Part shown: positions 1 through 9,401 of the stretch, one piece after another | How positions within the stretch are numbered: position 1 is the stretch's first letter | How the letters are laid out: every line of letters starts with the position of its first letter | Origin: Candidatus Zixiibacteriota bacterium | GTDB taxonomy: Bacteria > Zixibacteria > MSB-5A5 > UBA10806 | Length of the DNA stretch: 64,000 nucleotides | Assembly: GCA_024641335.1 (NCBI GenBank) | Contig: JAHEDG010000003.1 | Coordinates: 1 to 64,000, forward strand | Direction: 5' to 3' | Notes under the pieces: model-generated | The model's database searches: none | The model's input: only the letters and a program-made list of their open reading frames with translations | What the model was told of the DNA's origin: nothing | Program-made: the position numbers and the translations under genes

Positions 1-72
1 TTCCCTCCGGAAAAAATGATAATGTGGGGATTTTGTCCTTGTATTTGAAGTTCCGATAAAGGAGTTTGACTA

Positions 73-645
73 ATGAAGGCCGGCGAAAACAGAGAGTATT
101 CGTCATACGATATAGACCAGATCGCCAGACGGGGACATCTCCGGGAAGCACTCGAGATTTCTCTGAATGCCATCAAAACCGGCGTCTATCAGGATGATCT
201 GTTTTTCATCGCAGCCGATATCGCCTATCAGCTGGGGGACCTCGATAAAGCCGCCCAGCTTATCAACAGACTCCTCGGCGCTGATCCCGAGCATATCAAT
301 GGCTGGGTACTATTCGGAGATATTTTCAGCCGGAAAGAGGATGCCTCCCGGGCCGCTTACGGCTACCAGAGGGCAGAAAATCTGTTTCCTGCCATGGCCG
401 AATTAAACAGGGAAATCGTGGCTGCGGTTAAGAAGAAAATAACCATAAAAACTCCCAAAAAAAAGGAACCGGCCTTCTCCGATCACGGTTTTGATACCGC
501 GACATTCGCCGGAATCTGCGTACAACAGGGGTATTTTAATAAAGCCCTGAAGATTTATTACCAACTTCTTAAAAACGATCCTGAAAACGTCCAACTAAAA
601 GAGAAAATCAGGGATCTCGAAAAAAGGCTCGGTAAGAATGACTAA
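73..645 (+). CDS. TPR-repeat protein
   Basis: ORF with TPR-like helical repeats (AAQLINRLLGADPEHINGWVLFGDIF; ALKIYYQLLKNDPENVQLKEKI); stop overlaps the next start. Confidence 0.75.
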   Translation: MKAGENREYSSYDIDQIARRGHLREALEISLNAIKTGVYQDDLFFIAADIAYQLGDLDKAAQLINRLLGADPEHINGWVLFGDIFSRKEDASRAAYGYQRAENLFPAMAELNREIVAAVKKKITIKTPKKKEPAFSDHGFDTATFAGICVQQGYFNKALKIYYQLLKNDPENVQLKEKIRDLEKRLGKND

Positions 646-1708
646 CGATAGAATTAAAAAAGCTTTTGATCTTCTCAGGAAAAACAAGATCGATTGCTTT
701 ATTGTCACGGAAAATACCCATGTTCGTTATCTGACCGGATACTCGGGTTCTAACGGCATCGTGCTTTTGCTGCCTCCCAAATCGTACTTTCTTACAGATT
801 TTCGCTACTCGGTCCAGGCTCAGAAGGAAATCAAAAACAGCGCCATAATTATCGCCGAACAAACTCTTATTTCAGAACTGCCCAAGATTCCCGGCCTCTC
901 GAAAAAAATGAGGATTGGCCTGGAATCCGAATTCGTTTCCATGAAACTTCATGAAAAACTCAAAGATCTCTTACCCAAAGCGGTTTTCAGACCTATCGAA
1001 GGACTGGTCGAATCCCTGGCGGTCGTCAAGGATATCGACGAATTGAAGAAAATAAAAAAGGCCGTTAGAATAAGCGATAAGGCCTTTGAGGATACACTCG
1101 ATAAAATCAAACCCGGAGCCAGGGAAAAGGATATCGCCTTGGAACTGGAATACAGAATGCGCTCCCTGGGAGCCGACGGAGCCTCATTCGATATTATTGT
1201 CGCTTCCGGCCAAAGGTCTTCCATGCCTCACGGCAGGGCATCGGATAAGAAACTCCGCAAAGGAGACCTCGTTACTCTCGATTTCGGATGCTTCTACCAG
1301 GGCTATACATCCGATATCACTCGAACAGTGGTTCTCGGAAAAGCCTCCCAGAAGCAGAAAAGTATTTATAATATAGTACTGACTGCCCAGAAAGCGGCTT
1401 GTAAGGCTGTCAAGTCCGGCCTGGCCTGCGGCCGTCTCGACGGCGTAGCTAGAGATATCATTATGAAAGCCGGATACGGTGATAACTTCGGACACGGTTT
1501 GGGACATGGTATCGGCATGAACGTACATGAAGGACCCCGGCTGAACTCCAGTTCTACCGAAACGCTCGAAACAAATATGGTGGTCACTATCGAACCGGGT
1601 ATCTATATTCCCAACTGGGGCGGCGTGAGAATTGAGGACGATGTTGTCGTTACGGCCGGCGGCGGTCAGATCCTGAGCAAAACCTCCAAAGAACTGATCG
1701 AACTTTAA
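638..1708 (+). CDS. pepP: Xaa-Pro aminopeptidase (M24 family metallopeptidase)
   Basis: M24 metal-site motifs: DFGCFYQGYTSDITRT, GHGLGHGIGMNVHEGP, VTIEPGIYIPNWGGVRIEDD. Confidence 0.92.
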   Translation: MTNDRIKKAFDLLRKNKIDCFIVTENTHVRYLTGYSGSNGIVLLLPPKSYFLTDFRYSVQAQKEIKNSAIIIAEQTLISELPKIPGLSKKMRIGLESEFVSMKLHEKLKDLLPKAVFRPIEGLVESLAVVKDIDELKKIKKAVRISDKAFEDTLDKIKPGAREKDIALELEYRMRSLGADGASFDIIVASGQRSSMPHGRASDKKLRKGDLVTLDFGCFYQGYTSDITRTVVLGKASQKQKSIYNIVLTAQKAACKAVKSGLACGRLDGVARDIIMKAGYGDNFGHGLGHGIGMNVHEGPRLNSSSTETLETNMVVTIEPGIYIPNWGGVRIEDDVVVTAGGGQILSKTSKELIEL

Positions 1709-1740
1709 ATTCTATCCCGATTAAACAGGGGAAATAAAAA

Positions 1741-2211
1741 ATGAGAGCTTCGAAAATTAGAGCCCTAATCAAAATAGTGGAAGAATCGGATATCAACGAG
1801 CTCGAGGTCTCCAGTTGGGGACGAAAAGTCAGCATCCGCAAGAAAATCGGCGCCGGTAACGGACATAAAAACAATCCCGGAATTATCGAAATGCCAGCCG
1901 AATCCAGACCAGCTCCCGTGGCTATGGAAGTCGCCACTGCCGAGCCTAAGGCTGCCCCGGCTAAAATGAATCTGGTCGAAATTAAATCTCCTATGGTCGG
2001 CACGTATTATAAGGCTCCCGCGCCTGACGCCAGGCCCTATGTTGAAGTGGGGCAAACTGTTAAGGCTGGCCAGGTGGTTTGCATTGTCGAAGCGATGAAG
2101 CTTATGAATGAGATCGAAGCCGAAATTGCCGGGCGAATAGTCGAAGTTCTTATCGAAAACGCCAAACCGGTTCAATTCGGACAGGCGCTTTTCCTGGTAG
2201 AGCCAGTCTGA
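1741..2211 (+). CDS. accB: Acetyl-CoA carboxylase biotin carboxyl carrier protein
   Basis: Biotinylation motif VEAMKLMNEIEAE; Pro/Ala linker; C-terminal biotinyl domain. Confidence 0.95.
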   Translation: MRASKIRALIKIVEESDINELEVSSWGRKVSIRKKIGAGNGHKNNPGIIEMPAESRPAPVAMEVATAEPKAAPAKMNLVEIKSPMVGTYYKAPAPDARPYVEVGQTVKAGQVVCIVEAMKLMNEIEAEIAGRIVEVLIENAKPVQFGQALFLVEPV

Positions 2212-2316
2212 TCTTTTAGATTAATCATCACCCTATAAATGTCGATATAATTAATGTTATCCGCGTGCGCGGAATATTGGATCTTTATGTAAATCCCGGA
2301 TTGCGAGAGGTGAAGA

Positions 2317-3447
2317 ATGACTTTTAAACAGATGATACAGGCAATGCTCGATCAGAGCGCCTCCGATTTACATCTTCGGGTAGGGCTCAGACCCACTTTG
2401 AGAGTCGACGGCAGGCTGGTCTATATCGACGAGCAGATCCTGTTGCACGAAGATATGGATAAGATCCTCGCTCAAATCCTCAACGAAGAACAGACAAAAA
2501 GATTCCATACAAAAAGAGAAATGGATCTGGCTCTTTCGGTTTCCAAAATGGGACGATTCAGGATCAATCTCTATAAGCAGAGAGGAACTATCGGCATCGC
2601 CATCAGACGAGTCAACACCAAAGTCCCCAATTTCGATGAACTTATGTTGCCTGAGGTGATTAAAAAAATTGCCGCCAACAAACGAGGCATGGTGATTGTC
2701 ACCGGAACAACCGGTTCGGGTAAATCCACTACTCTGGCCTCCATGGTCGAACATATCAACGCCAACAGGGCCGAAAATATCCTGACTATCGAGGATCCCA
2801 TAGAGTATATATACCGTGATAAAAAATCCATTATCTCGCAAAGAGAGGTGGGCGGCGATACCGAAGGATTCGCCTCCGCCCTGCGCTATGCCTTCAGGCA
2901 GGACCCGGATATTATCCTGGTCGGTGAAATCAGGGATGCCGATACCATGAATATCGCCCTTACGGCGGCCGACACCGGCCATCTCCTGCTGACCACTCTC
3001 CATACTCTTAACGTCGTGGAGACCGTTTCCAGAATAATCTCCTTCTTCCCGCCGCACCAGCACCAGCAGATCAGACTGCTGCTCGGAGGTACCCTGAGAG
3101 CCATTATCTGTCAAAGATTGCTGCCCAGAGCCGACGGCCCCGGCCGGGTCCCGGCCGTTGAAGTTTTAATCACGACTTCCTCGGTCAGAGAAGCTATTAT
3201 CGATCCGTCCAAAACAGCCAATATCATGGATCTGGTCGAGCAGGGGGCTATCCAGTACGGCATGCAGAGTTTCGACCAGTCCATCATGAAATTATACCGC
3301 TCCGGACTGATTTCCTATGAGGAAGCCATGACCCAATGTTCCAACCCCGATGATTTCGACTTGAGAGTCAAGGGAATCACATCGGCCTCCGATCGTGGAT
3401 GGAGCGAGTTCGAGCAGGCTAAACCTAAAGACGATTTCGGCTTCTAA
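2317..3447 (+). CDS. pilT: PilT-family twitching motility ATPase
   Basis: Walker A GTTGSGKSTTLASM, Asp box TIEDPIEYIY, AIRQDPD-like AFRQDPDIILVGEIRD, HTLNVVETVSRIISFFPPHQ. Confidence 0.93.
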   Translation: MTFKQMIQAMLDQSASDLHLRVGLRPTLRVDGRLVYIDEQILLHEDMDKILAQILNEEQTKRFHTKREMDLALSVSKMGRFRINLYKQRGTIGIAIRRVNTKVPNFDELMLPEVIKKIAANKRGMVIVTGTTGSGKSTTLASMVEHINANRAENILTIEDPIEYIYRDKKSIISQREVGGDTEGFASALRYAFRQDPDIILVGEIRDADTMNIALTAADTGHLLLTTLHTLNVVETVSRIISFFPPHQHQQIRLLLGGTLRAIICQRLLPRADGPGRVPAVEVLITTSSVREAIIDPSKTANIMDLVEQGAIQYGMQSFDQSIMKLYRSGLISYEEAMTQCSNPDDFDLRVKGITSASDRGWSEFEQAKPKDDFGF

Positions 3448-3473
3448 CTGATTCTTAAAAATACCGGATTTAT

Positions 3474-3505
3474 AAAGCGTTGGAGAGTAATCTCCGGCGC
3501 TTTTT
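3474..3505 (+). terminator. Intrinsic terminator after pilT
   Basis: AAAGCGTTGGAGA-gtaa-TCTCCGGCGCTTT hairpin followed by TT(A). Confidence 0.65.
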
Positions 3506-3669
3506 AGTATTAATTACTTTAATGATTGTCAAACTTCAGGATACCATCCGTCCTTCTTCAGTTGCCTATTGGGCCTGTCCCCGGAAATCTTCAGAAAATC
3601 TGGTTGATTGTCCGCCGGGAAGTGCTATATTTACCGCTTGTAATTTTATTCAAGCGAGGCGGGAGGATT

Positions 3670-5064
3670 TTGTTCAAAAAAATACTGATTGCCAACAGGG
3701 GCGAGATCGCCCTCAGAATTATCAGAGCCTGCAAGGAACTGGGAATCGCCAGCGTTGCCGTTTATTCAGAGGCCGACGCCGATTCGCTCCATGTCCGTTT
3801 TGCCGATGAGTCGGTATGCATAGGACCTCCGCCGCCGGGAGAAAGTTATCTCGATCCCCGACGGATTATTTCCGCGGCCGAAATTACCAATTCCGAGGCT
3901 ATTCATCCGGGCTACGGTTTTCTGGCGGAAAATCCCGATTTCGCCGAGATTTGTAATTCATGCGAAATTGTGTTCATCGGGCCGCATCCCGATTCGATAA
4001 GAGATCTCGGAAATAAATCCCTGGCAAAAAAAACTATGGCCAAAGCCGGAGTGCCGGTTATCCCCGGTTCGGCCGGTCTCATCCCTGATATAAAAGCCGC
4101 TAAAATCGCGGCTGGCGAGATAGGATACCCCTTGATTATCAAAGCCACGGCCGGAGGCGGCGGACGGGGAATGAGAATCGTCGGTTCGCTCGACGAGCTT
4201 CAACCCGCCTTCGATAACGCCAGGTCCGAGGCCAGCGTGGCCTTCGGCAATCCCGATGTCTATTTCGAAAAATTCATTACCAACCCGCGGCATGTCGAAA
4301 TCCAGATACTTGCCGATAGCCATGGCAACACCGTTCATCTCGGAGAACGGGACTGTACCGTCCAAAGAAGGCATCAGAAATTGATTGAGGAATCGCCGTC
4401 GCCGGTTCTGACCGCCCCGCTGCGCGAACAAATGGGTAAAGCCGCGGTGGAAGGAGCCGCTGCCGCCGGTTATATCGGAGCGGGAACCTTCGAATTTCTG
4501 GTAGACTCCGACGGCAGCTTCTATTTTATGGAAGTCAATACCAGAATCCAGGTAGAGCACCCGGTTACCGAGGAGATTACCGGCATAGATCTGATCAAAG
4601 AACAGATCAGAATCGCCGAGGGGGAAAAGCTGGGCTTTAATCAGGATCAGATTACATTCTCCGGGCATACCATCGAGTGCCGCATCAATGCTGAAGACCC
4701 TGATAAAGGCTTTAGGCCTTGTCCCGGACAAATAACCGCTTTCCATATTCCGGGCGGTCATAACGTGCGGGTCGATACTCATGCCTACGCCAACTACGTG
4801 ATTCCCTCCAATTATGATTCGCTCGTGGCCAAACTTATAGTCTCCGGTAAAAACCGGCAGGAAGCTGTCAGCAGGATGAAGAGAAGCCTGGAGGAATTTA
4901 TTATCGAAGGAATTCCCACTACCAGGGGATTTTTACAGAGAGTCTTTAAAAACGATGATTTTATACAGGGACGATATGACAATACTTTTGTGGAAAAGTT
5001 CCTGGCCGCTGAAAAAAGCGGTTTGGAGAAAGAAAGTGGCCCGGTGGCCAGGGAGGATGAGTGA
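3670..5064 (+). CDS. accC: Acetyl-CoA carboxylase, biotin carboxylase subunit
   Basis: [53 protein letters not shown]. Start placed at TTG 3670 with RBS gggagg; the track ORF from 3526 is over-extended. Confidence 0.94.
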   Translation: MFKKILIANRGEIALRIIRACKELGIASVAVYSEADADSLHVRFADESVCIGPPPPGESYLDPRRIISAAEITNSEAIHPGYGFLAENPDFAEICNSCEIVFIGPHPDSIRDLGNKSLAKKTMAKAGVPVIPGSAGLIPDIKAAKIAAGEIGYPLIIKATAGGGGRGMRIVGSLDELQPAFDNARSEASVAFGNPDVYFEKFITNPRHVEIQILADSHGNTVHLGERDCTVQRRHQKLIEESPSPVLTAPLREQMGKAAVEGAAAAGYIGAGTFEFLVDSDGSFYFMEVNTRIQVEHPVTEEITGIDLIKEQIRIAEGEKLGFNQDQITFSGHTIECRINAEDPDKGFRPCPGQITAFHIPGGHNVRVDTHAYANYVIPSNYDSLVAKLIVSGKNRQEAVSRMKRSLEEFIIEGIPTTRGFLQRVFKNDDFIQGRYDNTFVEKFLAAEKSGLEKESGPVAREDE

Positions 5065-5441
5065 TACCCGATAATTTGAAATATACCAAAGAACATGAGT
5101 GGATCAAAATCGAAGGTGATATCGCCGTAGTGGGAATCACCGATTATGCCCAGGGCGAGCTGGGAGATATCGTTTTTGTCGAACTCCCCGGAATCGGCGC
5201 GCCGGTTCTCAATATGAAACCGTTCGGCACCATCGAGGCTGTCAAAGCTATTTCGGATCTGTTCTCCCCACTGACCGGCGAAGTGGTTGAAATTAACAGT
5301 GACTTGGAATCCGACGCCTCGGTTATCAATACAGATCCCTACGGCAACGGTTGGATTATCAAAATAAAATTCTCCGATCGTGGTGAGCTCGATGGTCTCC
5401 TTTCGGCCGCCGATTACCAGGCGGTGATTAATAAAGTATGA
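5061..5441 (+). CDS. gcvH: Glycine cleavage system H protein
   Basis: [35 protein letters not shown]; lipoyl motif [27 protein letters not shown] start overlapping the accC stop. Confidence 0.96.
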   Translation: MIPDNLKYTKEHEWIKIEGDIAVVGITDYAQGELGDIVFVELPGIGAPVLNMKPFGTIEAVKAISDLFSPLTGEVVEINSDLESDASVINTDPYGNGWIIKIKFSDRGELDGLLSAADYQAVINKV

Positions 5442-6775
5442 ACTACATTCCCAACTCACCGCGGATCCGCCGCCGTATGCTCGAAGAAATAGGGGCGGCC
5501 GATTTCAACGATTTGATAAAATCTGTTCCTGCCAGTCTTCGCCTGCAGCGTCCGTTGAATTTGCCCGGGGCTCTCTCCGAACAGGAGCTTCAGGACGAGG
5601 TCAGGGAAATTGCCGCTAAAAACACACCTGTCCGGGTTAATTTCGCGGGCGGAGGGGCTTACGACCATTTCTCTCCGTCGGCCGTTAATCATATCCTGCT
5701 GAGATCCGAATTCTATACCGCCTACACTCCCTATCAGGCCGAGATCGCCCAGGGGACGCTCCAGGCGATCTATGAATTCCAGACCTTTATTTCCCGGCTC
5801 ACTGCCCTACCTGTCACCAACGCTTCCATGTACGATGGCGCCAGCGCTCTGGCCGAAGCCGTCCTGCTGGCTATGGCTCATACCGGTAGAAACGAGATAT
5901 TGATTTCGCGGGCCGTGAATCCCGCTTACCTGGAAACGGTCAAGACATATCTCTCGGGAAAAAACGTAAAAATAAAATCCCTGAACGCCTATGACGGACA
6001 AATCGATTTTCAGGACCTGAAACTTAAACTTTCCGAAAAAACAGCCGCCGTAGTGGTTCAAAATCCCAATTATTTCGGTCTGATCGAAAAAGTCCCGGAG
6101 CTCTCCGGCGATGTAAAACAATCGGGAGCTTTGATGATCATGGTTTACGATCCGCTTTCGCTCGGTATCCTGGCTCCCCCCGGAGAATGCGGCGCTGATA
6201 TTGCCGTGGCCGAGGGACAGAGTTTGGGACTTCCGCTAAATTTCGGAGGGCCTTATCTCGGGCTTTTTTCCGCCCGAGCGGAATTTTTAAGAAAGATGCC
6301 CGGACGGCTGGTCGGACGAACCAAAGACAGTCAGGGCAGGGTCGGATATGTCCTTACACTTCAGACCAGGGAACAACATATAAAAAGAGACCGGGCTACC
6401 TCGAATATCTGCACCAATCAAGCCTTGTGCGCTCTCGCCGCCACAGTCTATCTCTCGCTTCTAGGAACCTCCGGACTTCGGAAAATCGGTGAGCTCTGCG
6501 GATCCAAGGCCCATTACGCCGCCGAAAAAATATGCGCTATTCCCGGATTCTCATTGAAATACAAAAGCTCTTTCTTTAAGGAATTCCTGGTTGAAACACC
6601 GGCTTCCCCGCAGAAAATCATTGGAAAACTGTCGGCAAAGGGCATAGTCCCCGGTATCGATATGGGTCCGCTGAAAATGGGTCTGAAAGGCTGCCTGATG
6701 ATAGCGGTAACGGAAAAAAGATCCAAAAAACAGATCGACGATCTGGTTTATGAGCTTTCAAGGTTCTCATCGTAG
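5438..6775 (+). CDS. gcvPA: Glycine dehydrogenase (decarboxylating) subunit 1
   Basis: N-terminal half P-protein motifs: YTPYQAEIAQGTLQAIYEFQTFISRLTALPVTNASMYDGASALAEA; REQHIKRDRATSNICTNQAL. Confidence 0.94.
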   Translation: MNYIPNSPRIRRRMLEEIGAADFNDLIKSVPASLRLQRPLNLPGALSEQELQDEVREIAAKNTPVRVNFAGGGAYDHFSPSAVNHILLRSEFYTAYTPYQAEIAQGTLQAIYEFQTFISRLTALPVTNASMYDGASALAEAVLLAMAHTGRNEILISRAVNPAYLETVKTYLSGKNVKIKSLNAYDGQIDFQDLKLKLSEKTAAVVVQNPNYFGLIEKVPELSGDVKQSGALMIMVYDPLSLGILAPPGECGADIAVAEGQSLGLPLNFGGPYLGLFSARAEFLRKMPGRLVGRTKDSQGRVGYVLTLQTREQHIKRDRATSNICTNQALCALAATVYLSLLGTSGLRKIGELCGSKAHYAAEKICAIPGFSLKYKSSFFKEFLVETPASPQKIIGKLSAKGIVPGIDMGPLKMGLKGCLMIAVTEKRSKKQIDDLVYELSRFSS

Positions 6776-6796
6776 AGCCGGAGGAAATAACACCGA

Positions 6797-7054
6797 ATGA
6801 AACCCGACGCGTCGCGCGATGAGCTTATCCTGGTTTTGACTACCGGCAACAGTATCTACGCCAATATGGTCAAAGCCGCCCTGGACGAAGAGAATATAGT
6901 GGCGATTCTGAAATCGGCCGCCGGATATCATTTGAGAGGAATGCTCCCGTTCGAGCAGCGTTTTTTCGATACCAGTCTTTATGTTCAAAAACAATTCAAA
7001 AGCAGGGCGGACGACATAATCAGGACCATCGTCCCGCCGGGGGAAATTCAATGA
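6797..7054 (+). CDS. DUF2007-type putative signal-transducing protein
   Basis: Small protein, ELILVLTTGNSIYANMVKAALDEENIVAIL pattern typical of DUF2007. Confidence 0.6.
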   Translation: MKPDASRDELILVLTTGNSIYANMVKAALDEENIVAILKSAAGYHLRGMLPFEQRFFDTSLYVQKQFKSRADDIIRTIVPPGEIQ

Positions 7055-7902
7055 TATATTTACGGCTGTCAACCGCGCTATTGTTAGCCGCGGCTCTGAC
7101 TTCATGTTCGACCGGAAGCAAACCGCTTCCGACATCGATAAATTTCACAACCGACTTCGAGACCGCTTTAAAAGACGCTTCCCAATCAGGCCATCCGATG
7201 ATCATAGATTTTTACACCGATTGGTGCGCCTGGTGCGATTCGCTTGACGCCAATACCTATACCGACTCCCTGGTTATCGGCATGTCTGTTGATAATATCT
7301 TTGTCAAAATTAACGCCGAAACCGATACAGCGTTGGCCGAAAAATTCAACATCTCCAGTTTCCCCACCATTGTGATCACCAAATCCGATGGCCGTGAAAT
7401 CGATAGAATATGGGGTTATCTGCCTCCCACCGATTTCTATAATCAGATCCAGCTCTATTTTCAAGGGAAAGAGACTCTCGATGATTACCTGACCCGGCTT
7501 GTTGACGAGCCCGAAAATACCGATTACCTGTCGATGGTCGCTGATAAATACACCAGCCGTTCCGATTTTAATGCGGCTATCGAGTGTTACAAAAAGATAG
7601 TTGGCCTGGATCCGAAAAATGAATTCGGTCATGCCTCTTCCGCGATGGCTTCCATTTACGAGTCGTGGGGCCTGGCTAAAGACTATCAAGCGGCTGTAAA
7701 GACCTGCCAGGAGCTGATCGCTAAATATCCGCAATGCCTTCAGGCCGATAATGCCGCCGCCATGATTGGCTATTATACCGCCAAATCAGGAGATTCCGCG
7801 GCGGCCCTGAAAATTTACAAGGATTACCTGAAAAAGCGCCCCGACGGCTCCGCCGCCGAATGGGTTAAAAGACGTATCGAGGATATAGAGGGGAAACGGT
7901 AA
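7051..7902 (+). CDS. Thioredoxin-fold lipoprotein with C-terminal TPRs
   Basis: Lipobox-like LTSC; IIDFYTDWCAWCDSLDANTY thioredoxin-like active site; downstream TPR-like repeats. Confidence 0.8.
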   Translation: MIYLRLSTALLLAAALTSCSTGSKPLPTSINFTTDFETALKDASQSGHPMIIDFYTDWCAWCDSLDANTYTDSLVIGMSVDNIFVKINAETDTALAEKFNISSFPTIVITKSDGREIDRIWGYLPPTDFYNQIQLYFQGKETLDDYLTRLVDEPENTDYLSMVADKYTSRSDFNAAIECYKKIVGLDPKNEFGHASSAMASIYESWGLAKDYQAAVKTCQELIAKYPQCLQADNAAAMIGYYTAKSGDSAAALKIYKDYLKKRPDGSAAEWVKRRIEDIEGKR

Positions 7903-9372
7903 ATGACCTCTATGTATGATAAACTGATTTTCAACCTTTCCACTGAGGGATCGGAGGGTATATCCCTTCCCGAAAACGATGTTCCCGATTTTGATTTCCG
8001 CCATGGGTTAGCGGAAGAGCTCCTGCGCAAAACCGATCCGGGACTGCCCTCCGTGGCCGAGCCGGAAGTGGTACGCCATTTCATCTCCCTCTCTTTGAAA
8101 AATCACCATATCGACCGGGGCTTTTATCCGCTCGGTTCCTGTACCATGAAATATAATCCCAAGATCAACGAGGATCTGGCCCGTCTGGACGGTTTCGTGG
8201 CGGCTCATCCTCATTTCCCCGATAGTCTCGTCCAGGGAACCCTGTCCCTGCTCTTCGAGCTGCAGGATATGTTGCGGGAAATCGCCGGTATGGATGCCGT
8301 GACTTTGCAGCCCGCCGCCGGAGCGCATGGCGAGTTCACTGCCCTGCTGATGATAAGGGCTTATCATAATCATCAAAAAAGATCTCCCATGAAGATAATC
8401 CTTCCCGATTCCGCCCACGGCACTAACCCCGCGTCGGTCGCTATGGCCGGCTATGAGGTTGTCCAGATCAAATCCAATCCCGAAGGACGCGTCGATATCG
8501 ACCAATTAGCCCGGCATTGTAACGATAATCTGGCCGCCTTTATGTTAACCAATCCGAATACGCTGGGATTGTTTGAGTCGGAAATCCAGAAAATAGCTCA
8601 CCTTGTGCACGGTGCCGGAGGGCTTCTCTATATGGACGGCGCCAACCTGAACGCCCTCTTAGGCATCACCAGACCCGGAGATATGGGGTTCGATGTCGTC
8701 CATTTCAATATGCATAAAACATTCTCCACACCGCATGGTGGAGGCGGACCCGGCGCTGGCGCCCTGGGAGTAAAATCGAATCTCGAACCGTTCCTGCCGA
8801 TACCGATAGTCGCCAGAAAACAGGATCGCAAAGGTACGGACTATTTTTTCCAGGATTATAAACGGCCGCTGTCGATTGGCAAGGTCCATAGTTTCTTCGG
8901 CAATATCGGCAACCTGGTCAGGGCTTATTGTTACATCCGCAATCTCGGAGCGGCCGGGCTGTCCGAAGTTTCCGAGACAGCCATCATTAACGCGACTTAC
9001 CTGCGCGAAAAACTCAAAAGCCGATTCGAACTCTTCTTCAAAGGAGAGACCATGCACGAATTTGTGCTTTCCGGCAACAAGCAAAAAGCCAGGGGAATCA
9101 AAACACTCGATATCGCCAAAAGAATACTCGATTTCGGCATCCACGCCCCCACTGTCTATTTCCCCTTGATCGTGCCAGAAGCCCTCATGATCGAGCCGAC
9201 CGAAACCGAAAGCAAGGCATCTCTGGATAACTTTATCAAAATAATGTTCCAGATCGATGATGAGATAGATACCGATCCCGAAAATATCTTATCCGCGCCG
9301 CACGATACTCCGGTATCTCGGCTGAATGAGGCTTTGGCCGCCAGAGAACCGGATATCTCATACCAGGAATAA
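7903..9372 (+). CDS. gcvPB: Glycine dehydrogenase (decarboxylating) subunit 2
   Basis: GFYPLGSCTMKYNPKINE; DSAHGTNPASVAMAGYEVVQIKSN; NMHKTFSTPHGGGGPGAGALGV (PLP lysine). Confidence 0.95.
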   Translation: MTSMYDKLIFNLSTEGSEGISLPENDVPDFDFRHGLAEELLRKTDPGLPSVAEPEVVRHFISLSLKNHHIDRGFYPLGSCTMKYNPKINEDLARLDGFVAAHPHFPDSLVQGTLSLLFELQDMLREIAGMDAVTLQPAAGAHGEFTALLMIRAYHNHQKRSPMKIILPDSAHGTNPASVAMAGYEVVQIKSNPEGRVDIDQLARHCNDNLAAFMLTNPNTLGLFESEIQKIAHLVHGAGGLLYMDGANLNALLGITRPGDMGFDVVHFNMHKTFSTPHGGGGPGAGALGVKSNLEPFLPIPIVARKQDRKGTDYFFQDYKRPLSIGKVHSFFGNIGNLVRAYCYIRNLGAAGLSEVSETAIINATYLREKLKSRFELFFKGETMHEFVLSGNKQKARGIKTLDIAKRILDFGIHAPTVYFPLIVPEALMIEPTETESKASLDNFIKIMFQIDDEIDTDPENILSAPHDTPVSRLNEALAAREPDISYQE

Positions 9373-9401
9373 ATCCGGCGTCTTGCTGAAACGTCCCGGG
9401 A

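Noticed and set aside
2266-2282. TCCGCG-tg-CGCGGA palindrome upstream of pilT
   Set aside because: Two-nt loop and no T-tract or promoter context; too weak alone to call a regulatory site.
2368-3114. 248-aa minus-strand ORF
   Set aside because: Antisense to pilT; no domain signal.
3958-4782. 274-aa minus-strand ORF
   Set aside because: Antisense to accC; no domain signal.
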